A stretch of 64,000 bases of DNA from Variovorax paradoxus. GTDB lineage: Bacteria > Pseudomonadota > Gammaproteobacteria > Burkholderiales > Burkholderiaceae_C. The notes beneath the pieces are model-generated. The model was given only the letters and a program-made list of their open reading frames with translations, made no database searches and was not told where the DNA came from. The stretch spans positions 2,294,001 to 2,358,000 of the forward strand of contig NZ_JAUSXL010000002.1 of assembly GCF_030815975.1 (NCBI RefSeq). Reading direction: 5' to 3'. Both the position numbers and the translations under genes were made by a program. Below, piece after piece: positions 1-8,800 of the stretch. The stretch's first letter is position 1; each line of letters starts with the position of its first letter.

Positions 1-377
1 ATGCGGCGCAGGCCTTTCTCGACCTGCAGGCCGAGCGCGGCAAGAAGGGCGAGCTGCTCAACGTCGTGACGGATGCATTGGGCGGGCCCTACAGCGCGAT
101 CCTCGCGATGGCCGTGCTGATCCACGTCGATCGTGAGCAGGTCGCACCGGTCCTGCGCAAGGTGTTCGACGCGCTCGAGCCCGGCGGGGTCTTCCTGGCG
201 GGTATGCGCATCGGCGAGGGCGAGACGAACGGCGACTACCAGACCGTGTACTGGGCGAAGGACCGGTTCGCCGACGAGCTTGCTGCGGCCGGCCTGCGAA
301 TGCAATGGGACACGCAGTGGATCGGCCGCGAGGACGTGACGTGGGTCAGCTTCCTCGCGTGCCGTCCACGGGAGTGA
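1..377 (+). CDS. Class I SAM-dependent methyltransferase, 3' end (partial)
   Basis: The gene begins before the window; its frame is open from base 3 to the stop at 375-377, leaving 124 residues. The visible part has a hydrophobic strand AVLIHV, a helix, then ALEPGGVFLAG. This matches the strand and 'L-x-P-G-G' turn that follow the SAM-binding half of Rossmann-fold class I methyltransferases. The glycine-rich SAM motif would lie upstream and is not seen, so the family call is good but the substrate is unknown. It converges on the liv operon with a 14-bp gap. Confidence 0.7.
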   Translation, partial: AAQAFLDLQAERGKKGELLNVVTDALGGPYSAILAMAVLIHVDREQVAPVLRKVFDALEPGGVFLAGMRIGEGETNGDYQTVYWAKDRFADELAAAGLRMQWDTQWIGREDVTWVSFLACRPRE

Positions 378-391
378 ACGCGGGCCTGAAC

Positions 392-1117
392 CTAGACGCC
401 CAGGTAGCGCGTCCAGAGCGAACGGTCGGCGTCGAGCGCAGCCGAGTCGCCCTGCCACACCACGCGCCCGCGTTCGAGGATCACGTGGCGGTCGGCCAGC
501 GGCAGCAGGCGCTGCACGTACTTGTCGACCACCAGGATCGCTTCGCCTTCGGCCTTGAGCGTGGCGATGCAGTGCCAGATCTCCTCGCGGATCACCGGGG
601 CCAGGCCTTCGGTGGCCTCGTCGAGGATCAGGAGGCGCGGATGCGTCGACAGCGCGCGCGCAATCGCCAGCATCTGCTGCTCGCCGCCCGAGAGCTGGTT
701 GCCCGCGTTGGCCTTGCGTTCCGCGAGGCGCGGGAACAGGCCGTACAGCGCCTCGACGGTCCAGCGCGGCGCGCTGCCCGGGCGCGGCCGTGCGAAGGCG
801 TGCAGGTGCTCCTCGACGCTGAGGTTCGGGAACACGTGCCGCCCCTCGGGCACGATGGCCACGCCGCGCCGGGCGATGGCGTCGGGCCTCATTGCCTTGT
901 GCGGGCCGCCGACGGCATCGCCGCCGAAATGCACGCTGCCGCGCATCGGTGCCAGCGTGCCGGTCAGCACCTTCAAGAGCGTGCTCTTGCCCATGCCGTT
1001 GCGGCCCAGCAGCGCGAGCACTTCGCCCGCGCCGATGCGCAGGTCGATGCCGAACAGCACCTGGCTCGCGCCGTAGCCGGCCTCGATGGCCTTCGCTTCG
1101 AGCAATGTCGTTGTCAT
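392..1117 (-). CDS. livF: Branched-chain amino acid-type ABC transporter, ATP-binding protein LivF
   Basis: Cytoplasmic ATPase, 241 residues, the usual LivF length. Walker A GRNGMGKST is at residues 38-46, the signature is LSGGEQQ, and Walker B LLILDEATEGLAP carries the catalytic Glu; the 'EATEGL' form is typical of LivF. It works with LivG on the inner face of the LivH/LivM permease and is the last gene of the operon. Its start codon overlaps the livG stop as ATGA (1114-1117), which suggests translational coupling. The family transports branched-chain amino acids but also amides, urea or aromatic acids, so the substrate is not fixed by this gene. Confidence 0.93.
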   Translation of the reverse strand: MTTTLLEAKAIEAGYGASQVLFGIDLRIGAGEVLALLGRNGMGKSTLLKVLTGTLAPMRGSVHFGGDAVGGPHKAMRPDAIARRGVAIVPEGRHVFPNLSVEEHLHAFARPRPGSAPRWTVEALYGLFPRLAERKANAGNQLSGGEQQMLAIARALSTHPRLLILDEATEGLAPVIREEIWHCIATLKAEGEAILVVDKYVQRLLPLADRHVILERGRVVWQGDSAALDADRSLWTRYLGV

Positions 1118-1869
1118 GAGTGGCCTTCCGCTTCGGTGCCGAGATACACCGCCTGCACATCGGGATGCCCGCGCACTTCGTCGGCCGTGCCGCTCATCAG
1201 CACGCGCCCCTGCACCAGCACCGTGAGCCGGTCGGCCAGGCGGAACACCGCGTCCATGTCGTGTTCGATCAAGAGGATCGCCATCGACTCGCGCAGCGAC
1301 TCGATCAACTCGACCATGCGTGCCGATTCATCGGGCCCCATGCCGGCCATCGGCTCGTCGAGCAGCAATAACTTGGGTTCGGCCGCGAGCGCCAGTGCCA
1401 CGTCGAGCGCGCGCTGCGCGCCGTGCGGCAAGGTGCCCGCGATGCGGTGGCGCTCGCTGCCGAGGCCCACGCGGTCGGCCAGCGCCACGGCGCGTTCCAC
1501 CAGGCCGCGTTCCGCTGCGCGCGGCGCCATGAAGCGCAGGCTGCTGCCCGCATGGGCCTGCGCCGCGAGCATGAGGTTGTCGTGCACCGTTTCCTTGGCG
1601 AACACGCGCGTCACTTGGAAGCAGCGCGACATGCCGGCCGCCACGCGCCGGTGGTCCTTGAAGCCGGTGATGTCCTTCTCGTCGAGCAGGATGCGCCCGG
1701 CATCGGCCTGGAGCAGCCCGGTGATCAGGTTCACGAGCGTGGTCTTGCCCGCGCCGTTCGGCCCGATCAGCGCATGCACTTCGCCGCGCTCCACGCTGAG
1801 GTTCACATGGTCGGTTGCGAGCAAGCCGCCGAAGCGCTTGACCAAGCCTTCGATTCTGAACAGGCTCAT
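1114..1869 (-). CDS. livG: Branched-chain amino acid-type ABC transporter, ATP-binding protein LivG
   Basis: ABC ATPase of 251 residues. Walker A is GPNGAGKTT, Walker B is LLLLDEPMAGMGP and the H-loop is LLIEHDMD. The signature region reads LPHGAQR rather than the more common LSYGQQR, a mild departure. The start at 1869 is chosen because its ATG overlaps the livM stop as ATGA (1866-1869) and the protein then begins at the correct family position. The open frame continues far upstream in-frame, but that extension is only livM read in another frame. Partner of LivF in the same complex. Confidence 0.92.
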   Translation of the reverse strand: MSLFRIEGLVKRFGGLLATDHVNLSVERGEVHALIGPNGAGKTTLVNLITGLLQADAGRILLDEKDITGFKDHRRVAAGMSRCFQVTRVFAKETVHDNLMLAAQAHAGSSLRFMAPRAAERGLVERAVALADRVGLGSERHRIAGTLPHGAQRALDVALALAAEPKLLLLDEPMAGMGPDESARMVELIESLRESMAILLIEHDMDAVFRLADRLTVLVQGRVLMSGTADEVRGHPDVQAVYLGTEAEGHS

Positions 1870-2846
1870 GTCTTGCTCCCTCGCCCCGCTGGGGAAAGGT
1901 CCGGGATGAGGGGCAAGCGGCGCTTGTACAAGGCTGCAAGCCCCTTCGGCGCCCACAGCGCGACCGCAATCAACAGCAGCCCGAGCGGCATGTGCCAATG
2001 CTCCGTGTGCTGCTTCAAGGCCTCTTCGAGCACCAGCCAGACCACGGCCCCGACAGGCCCGCCCCAACTGCGCCCCAGTCCGCCGATCACCACCATCACC
2101 AGCAGCGTGGCCGACTGCGTCCAGTGCATGGTCGCCGGACTCACGAAGCCATTGCCGCCTGCGAGCAGCGCGCCGCTCAGGCCCGCGATGGCACCGGCGA
2201 TCGCAAAGGCCACGAGCTGCAGCTTGAACACCGGATAGCCCAGTGCCCGCATGCGCGTCTCGTTGTCGCGGATGCCCATCAGCGCATGGCCGAAGCGCGA
2301 TTGCGTTGCGCGGTGCAGCCACCAGAGCGCGAGCGCCACGATCGCCAGCACCACCCAGTAGAAGTTCGATTCGTTGCCGAGGTCCAGCCCCGGCAGCAAA
2401 CCGGGCCGGCCCGTCAGCGTGTAGCCGTCGTCGCCGCCATAGCGGCGCAGCGACACCACCACGAAGTACAGCATCTGCGCAAAGGCCAGCGTGGTCATGA
2501 TGAAGTAGACGCCGCGCGTGCGCAGCGCCACCGTGCCGATCAGCGCGGCGACGATGCCGGCCACGAGCGCGGCCAGCGGCCACATCACCCACGCGGACAT
2601 CACGCCTGCATCGCTGAGCGCCACCACCGTGTACGCACCCATGCCGATGAAGCCCGCATGCCCGAGCGCCACCATGCCGCCGAAGCCCAGGATGAAATTG
2701 AGGCTCGCGGCGGCCAGCGTCACCACGAGCACGCGCCGCACGAAGCCGATGTAGAACTCGAGCCCGAACAGGGGCGCGACCAGCGGAAAGGCCGCGAGCA
2801 GCAGGAGGAGCAGCCCGAGGCCGATATGACGTGAGGAGGACTTCAT
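1866..2846 (-). CDS. livM: Branched-chain amino acid-type ABC transporter permease LivM
   Basis: Inner-membrane permease, 326 residues, almost entirely hydrophobic helices. It has the LivM-type stretch GFGGMVALGHAGFIGMGAY near residues 53-72 and the conserved cytoplasmic segment GIRDNETRMRALGY that contacts the ATPase. It forms the transmembrane pore with LivH. The ATG overlaps the livH stop as ATGA (2843-2846), and its own stop overlaps the livG start. Confidence 0.93.
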   Translation of the reverse strand: MKSSSRHIGLGLLLLLLAAFPLVAPLFGLEFYIGFVRRVLVVTLAAASLNFILGFGGMVALGHAGFIGMGAYTVVALSDAGVMSAWVMWPLAALVAGIVAALIGTVALRTRGVYFIMTTLAFAQMLYFVVVSLRRYGGDDGYTLTGRPGLLPGLDLGNESNFYWVVLAIVALALWWLHRATQSRFGHALMGIRDNETRMRALGYPVFKLQLVAFAIAGAIAGLSGALLAGGNGFVSPATMHWTQSATLLVMVVIGGLGRSWGGPVGAVVWLVLEEALKQHTEHWHMPLGLLLIAVALWAPKGLAALYKRRLPLIPDLSPAGRGSKT

Positions 2847-3763
2847 GACCGGGCCGAGAAAAGGCCCGAAGGCCGGAAGATCAGGACGATCACCATCAGC
2901 GCGTACATCGCGACTTCGGCGAACAGCGGCCCCAGGTCGGCCGCGGTGGCGGGCGGCAGCGTGGCGCGCAGCAGCATCGGCATGAAGGCGCGGCCGATGG
3001 TGTCGACCACGCCCACCAGCAGTGCGGCCACGAAGGCGCCGCGCACCGAACCGATGCCGCCGATCACCAGCACCACCAGCGCCGGGATCAGGATGGCTTC
3101 GCCCATGCCCACCTGCACCGCGACGATCGGCCCCATCAGCGCGCCGGCCAGCGCGGCCAGCGCCGCGCCAAGCAGGAACACGCCGTTGAAGATGCGGCCC
3201 ACGCGCACGCCCATCAGCTCGGCCATCGGGCGGTCGGACGCGCCCGCGCGCACCCGCATGCCGATGCGCGTGTGGTTGACCAGCAGGTAGAGCGCGAGCG
3301 CCACCAGCAGGCCGCCGGCGAGGATCACGAGCCGGTAGGACGGGTAGGGCAGGCCGTCGACCAGCTCGATCGGCCCCGACAGCGCGGCCGGCGTCGGCGC
3401 CATCACCGGCGACGGGCCCCAGGCCATCTTGACGATGTCGTCGGCCACCAGGATCACGCCGAAGGTGGCGAGCACCTGCGCGAGGTGGTCGCGCGTGTAG
3501 AGGCGACGCATCAGCAGCACTTCGAGCAGCAGCGCCACCACCACGGTCACGGCCACCGCGATCACGATGGCCGCCGTGAACGAACCGGTGCGCGTGTGCG
3601 CCTCGGCCGCCACGTACGCACCCGACATGAACAGCGAGCCATGCGCGAGGTTCAGCACGTCCATGATGCCGAACACCAGCGTGAGCCCCGCCGCCAGCAG
3701 GAACAGCATCAACCCGTAGCCGAGGCCGTTGAGCAGCTGCTCGAGAACGAGGATGCCGCTCAC
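2843..3763 (-). CDS. livH: Branched-chain amino acid-type ABC transporter permease LivH
   Basis: Second permease subunit, about 306 residues, with the LivH hallmark GIMDVLNLAHGSLFMSGAY near the N-terminus and multiple transmembrane helices. Two GTG starts are possible. The one at 3775 overlaps livK by 16 bp. The one at 3763 gives a GTGA overlap with the livK stop, the same 4-bp pattern as every other junction in this operon, so I chose 3763. The difference is four residues and does not affect the fold. Confidence 0.9.
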   Translation of the reverse strand: MSGILVLEQLLNGLGYGLMLFLLAAGLTLVFGIMDVLNLAHGSLFMSGAYVAAEAHTRTGSFTAAIVIAVAVTVVVALLLEVLLMRRLYTRDHLAQVLATFGVILVADDIVKMAWGPSPVMAPTPAALSGPIELVDGLPYPSYRLVILAGGLLVALALYLLVNHTRIGMRVRAGASDRPMAELMGVRVGRIFNGVFLLGAALAALAGALMGPIVAVQVGMGEAILIPALVVLVIGGIGSVRGAFVAALLVGVVDTIGRAFMPMLLRATLPPATAADLGPLFAEVAMYALMVIVLIFRPSGLFSARS

Positions 3764-4965
3764 TTGAGGGGGCACTTGTCGGCGTACGAGTCGCCGTAGT
3801 TGGTCAGGACCGTGTTGATCAGCTTGTTCGTGACCTTGCCCTGTGCGTCCTTGCCGATCACGCGCAGGTAGAAGTTCTCGACCGGATAGTGGTTGTTCGC
3901 GTACTTGAAGCTGCCGCGCGTCGATGCGTAGTTGGCCTTCTTCAGCGCGGCCACCACGGCCTCGCGGTTCTGGGCGTTGCCGCCCGATTGCTTCACGGCC
4001 GCGTCCATCGCCAGGATCGCGTCATAGGCCTGCGCCGCATACACCGACGGATAGCGGCCGTTGTATTCCTTGCGGAACGCGGCCACGAAGGCCTTGTTGG
4101 CGGCGTTGTCCAGATCGTGCGCCCAGTGCGAGGTGTTGAACAGGCCCAGCATCGGCTCGCCCACGGCGCCGATCACGTCCTCGTCGGCCGAGAAGCCGCT
4201 GGTCACGAGCGTGATGTCCTTCGACAGGCCCGCGCCCACGAACTGCTTGATGAAGTTGATGCCCATCGCGCCGGGCAGGAAGAAGTAGATGGAATCGGGC
4301 TTGGCCGCGCGCAGCTGCGCGAGTTCGGCGGCGTAGTCGATCTGGCCGAGCTTGGTGTAGAGCTCGTCGGCCACCTGGCCCTTGAACTGGCGCTTGAAGC
4401 CGCCCAGCGCGTCCTTGCCGGCCGGGTAGTTGGGCGCGATCAGCACGGTCTTCTTGAAGCCGCGGTCCTGCGCGAACTTGCCGGCGGCCTCGTGGAACTG
4501 GTCGTTCTGGTAGGCGGTGCCGAAGAAGTACGCATTGCACTGCGCGCCCGCGAACTGGCTCGGGCCGGCGTTGGCCGAGAGGTACGGCACCTTGGCGTTG
4601 AACAGCGTCGGGCCCACGGCCAGCGCCACGTTGGAGCCGATCGGGCCGCTGAAGATGTCGATCTTGTCGCGCTGGATCATGCGGTCGACCAGCTGCTTGG
4701 CCTGGTCGGGGCTGCCGGCCATGTCGGCCTGCACGAACTCCACGTCCTGCCCGCCGAGCTTGCCGCCCAGCTGCTTGATGCCGAGCGCGAAGCCGTCGCG
4801 CGCCTCGGCGCCCAAGGCCGCGAACGGACCCGAAATATCGAGCGCCAGGCCCACCTTCACGGGCGCGGCCATGGCCGATGCCGCGCCACCAAGGGCTGCA
4901 CCGCAGAGCAGCAGCGAAAGCAGGGTGCGCGGCAGCGCGGGCGACTTCGGGGACGGGTGGCTCAT
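3760..4965 (-). CDS. livK: Periplasmic substrate-binding protein of LivK type
   Basis: First gene of the operon, 401 residues. A cleavable signal peptide (hydrophobic core LLSLLLCGAALGGAASA, cleavage near AMAAP) is followed by a type I periplasmic binding fold beginning VKVGLALDISGPFAALGAEA. The ATG at 4965 is preceded by GGAGAA at good spacing. The frame stays open to 5115, but that extension runs through the promoter and lacks a ribosome site. It captures solute for LivHMGF. Relatives bind branched-chain amino acids, amides or aromatic acids, so the ligand is open. Confidence 0.88.
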   Translation of the reverse strand: MSHPSPKSPALPRTLLSLLLCGAALGGAASAMAAPVKVGLALDISGPFAALGAEARDGFALGIKQLGGKLGGQDVEFVQADMAGSPDQAKQLVDRMIQRDKIDIFSGPIGSNVALAVGPTLFNAKVPYLSANAGPSQFAGAQCNAYFFGTAYQNDQFHEAAGKFAQDRGFKKTVLIAPNYPAGKDALGGFKRQFKGQVADELYTKLGQIDYAAELAQLRAAKPDSIYFFLPGAMGINFIKQFVGAGLSKDITLVTSGFSADEDVIGAVGEPMLGLFNTSHWAHDLDNAANKAFVAAFRKEYNGRYPSVYAAQAYDAILAMDAAVKQSGGNAQNREAVVAALKKANYASTRGSFKYANNHYPVENFYLRVIGKDAQGKVTNKLINTVLTNYGDSYADKCPLK

Positions 4966-5050
4966 GGGTTCTCCGGCAGAGGAAAGATGAAACGGCGCCC
5001 CGGCGCCGCGCCATGCAGCACCGAAGACGTCGAACCGTTGATAGCTAAAT

Positions 5051-5078
5051 ACTTTAACCATAAACAATTCGGTGTCAA
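5051..5078 (-). promoter_or_regulatory. Sigma-70-like promoter of the liv operon
   Basis: Read on the minus strand, a perfect -35 TTGACA (5073-5078) is followed after 16 bp by TAAAGT (5051-5056), four of six matches to TATAAT. It lies about 85 bp upstream of the livK ATG in an AT-richer patch of an otherwise GC-rich spacer. Nothing else in the spacer looks as good. Confidence 0.6.
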
Positions 5079-5159
5079 CGGTACTAGCACGAATGGTGCC
5101 AGTGCGGCGTGTCACTTCATGGTGCGGAGGCCCCGTTTTTCAGAGACCCTTTGCAGGAT

Positions 5160-5636
<477 letters not shown>

Positions 5637-5663
5637 TCAGCCGCGAACCGACGACGTGCCCAG

Positions 5664-5759
5664 GTGCACAGGGCATCGGGTGCTCCCCGCAGCGAAATCA
5701 AGGAGGAGGCCGCAGGCCGGGGGACATTCGCGGAGGGGAGTACCCGGTGGCCTGTGCAC
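5664..5759. repeat. ~96-bp inverted-repeat element, copy B (opposite orientation)
   Basis: Terminal inverted repeats are 5664-5685 (GTGCACAGGGCATCGGGTGC) and 5738-5759. The core at 5689-5734 is the reverse complement of the copy A core with a few changes (GGCCGCAGGCC replaces the CCCTTCGGG hairpin). Terminal sequences differ from copy A while the core is conserved. Confidence 0.7.
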
Positions 5760-5834
5760 GCGCCCCGAATGCACCAAGCCATGCAGCCCCCCCCACAGGC
5801 ATCTGCATGGACTTGGATAGACCGTGAATGGGCG

Positions 5835-8800
5835 CTAAGGCAGCTGCGTCCAGTTCTGGTTCGTTCCGCCATTGCAGGTCCACGTGATCAGCGCCGTGTC
5901 CTGCGTCGTCGAGCCATTGGGTACGTCGAGGCACGAGCCCGAGGCGCGGTTGCGCAGGGTCCCGCCAACCAGGCTCCACTGCGCCGTGTTGCCCGCCGTG
6001 CAGGCCAGCTGCACCACCGGCGCATTGGTCGTGGCGGTGCCGTTCTGCGCCAGGCACAGGCCGCTGTGCTCGGCCACCAGCTGCACATAGCCGCCGGTGA
6101 TGGAAGTCACCGTGAACTTCTCGTTGCTCGTGGTGCCGCAGGGCCACTGCACCGCTGTCGTGCCGCTGGAGGTCGACCCGCCCTTGATGTTCACGCACAT
6201 CGTCGGGTTGAGGTCCGACCGGATCCGCGTGATCACCGCCGGGGCCGTGTCCTGCGAGCGCACGTACTCGCGCAGCGCGACCACGTCGGCGGCCGGCAGG
6301 CTGGAGGCGTTGCCGTGGCCGCTGTCGAGCACCGCCTGCAGCGAAGCCGCCTGCCCGTTGTGGAAGAAGGCTGCGGTGTTCCAGGTGCCCGAGAGCGTCG
6401 GCGTGTCGAAGCCCAGCCCCGCGAGCGGCTGGTTGCCGCCCTTGCCCGACGAGGGCTGGATCGTGCCCACGTCGTGCCGCAGGCCGTCGCGGAAGGTGCC
6501 GCCCGTGTGGCAGGTGGCGCACTGCGCGGTGTTGAACACGGTCTGGCCGCGCGCCGCTTCCACGCTCAGGCTGCCGTCCGCCGCACGCGCCGGGCTGCGC
6601 ATGTACTTGTTCAGCGAGCTCAGGTAGGCCGCAAGGTCGTCGAGCTGCGCGTTCTTGCCGGCCTTGGGTGCGCCCAGCGGGTCGGCCGTGGCGGCGAAGT
6701 CGGCATTGGTGAGAAAGCCGGTGCCGCCGAACTCGTTGCGGATGTCGTTCTCGAAGTCCTGCACCTCGTCGAAGTTGGCGCTCCAGTGCAGCTTGCCGTG
6801 GCCCAGGCCGCGGCGGCCCTGCAGGCCGATGGTGCGCCGCAGCCCTTCGCCGCGCTGCGTGAAGTCCCACACCATGCCGTCGTCGCCGGCGTCCGCATGG
6901 CAACTCGCGCAGGAGATGTAGTTGTCCTTGCTCATGCGCCGGTCGGAGGCGTTGTAGAACACCTGCTTGCCGCGCAAGGCCGCGGCCGCCATCGGCTCCT
7001 GCGCCACGGTCGCCACGTTCTGCAGGAAGGTCGGGGCGGCGGATTCGGATGCGAGCACCGACGCCACGTCATGCACCGATACCGAGCGTGCCAGGAAGTT
7101 GTTGACGAACAGCCGCTTGCGCACCGCGTCCAGGTACAGGCCGTGCGGCGCGCTGCTGGCGTTGATCTCGCCGCGCACCGCGCGGCTGTACGGGTCGACG
7201 ATGGCCACGCGGTTGCCCTCCATCTGTGCCACGAAGAGGTAGTCGCCCGACGGCGTGAACAACGCGGCGCGCGCCGGCGCGCGGTCGTCGAAGTCGATCT
7301 GCTCGCCGAACACTTCCGCGGCTGCCTGCAGGTTGACCTGCGACAGGATGGAACGCACGGTCTGGTCGTGCACCAGGTTGTTGCCGTCCCTGAACTTGCC
7401 GCGCACGATGTTGTCCTTCTTCGAAGGCAGCACCGCGCGCGTGCCGTCGGGCGAGATCACCACCTGGCTCAGGTAGTTGGCCACGCCGCGCGCACGGCTC
7501 TCGGTGTCTACCGTGGCGGTGTCCACCGGCAGCGCGATGGTGGTCATGGCGCTCATGCTCTGCAGGTTCACCTTGTGCAGCTGGCCGCCCGTCATCTTCG
7601 ACTTGAAGCGCGTGACGTAGGCCACCTGCGAGTCGGAGGCAACCGCGATGCCGCGCAGGTTGCCGTCCAGTGCGACCGCGCCGGTGGTGGTCCCGCTGCC
7701 CGGGTCGAAGCTCATCAGCACCGACTTGCTCTCCAGCGTCAGCAGGCCCTTGGAGCGGTCCGGCGTGAAGGCGACGCCGTAGGGTCCGCTGCCGTAGGCG
7801 AGCGGCACGGTGGCCGAGAGGGTGCCGTCGGCGGCGTTGAGCGCCACCAGCTTGTCCTCGCCCTGCACCGTGACCCAGATGCGGCCGTCAGGCCCCACGG
7901 CCAGCGTCTTGGGTTCTTCGCCCACGCGCGTCTCCCAGCGCTTGGCCAGGGTCTGCGCGTCGATGGCGGCGACCGTGCCGCTGTCGGGATTGACCGAATA
8001 CACCGAGCCGGCATCGCCTGCGATGTTGGTGGTGTGCGTCGGTGCCTGTGCCGTGACCGGTGCGATCACGGTGAGGTTGTAGGTGTAGAAGGTCTCTCGA
8101 CCACTCGCATCCCTCACCGTCAGCGTCACCGTGTAGTGGCCCGGGCGCGTGTAGGTGTAGCTGTAGTTCGGCTGGCTTGCGTAGGCTGTCTGCGTGCCGT
8201 CGCCAAAGTTCCAGCGGAACTGCGCGCCGCTGCTGCCGAGCGTGGCCGGGTTGAACACCAGCTGGCCGTTGACGATCTTCGGGCCGCCGCCGATGCCGGG
8301 GTCGCCGATGATGGTCTGGCCGCGCAGCGTGGCCACCTCGCTGTCGTTGAGCACGCGGCCATAGACGCGCACCTCCGCCAGCACGCCCTTGAAGAGCGCG
8401 GCGTTGCCCTGGATCTGGCCCAGCAGGCTGAACTTGTTGGCGAGGCCCTTGTTGCCCGAGAGCCCGGCGGACGTGGTCTTCATGCCGTCGACGTACACGG
8501 CCTGCGCGCCCGAGGCCGCGTCGCGCGTCAGCACCACATGGTGCCAGGCACCGTCGTTCACCACCGCGGTGGAGGTGGTGCCCGCGTCGTTGCCGACGGA
8601 CAGCTTGATGCGCCCGCCGTTGTCGAGCCAGCCCCAGAACACGTCGTCCGCACCGCTCGACTGGTCGCGCCCGAAGATCCCGGGCGCGGTCCACGAGCTC
8701 GCAGCGCCCGTCTGCGTGGTCTTCATGTAGAAGCTCAGCGAAGCGGTGCCGCCGAGCACGGTGGCGACCGAATCGTTCTTCAGCGGCACACCGGCCGTGC

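Noticed and set aside
305..1909. A 534-codon plus-strand frame over livF and livG
   Set aside because: Shadow of two clearly recognised ATPase genes; composition is not protein-like.
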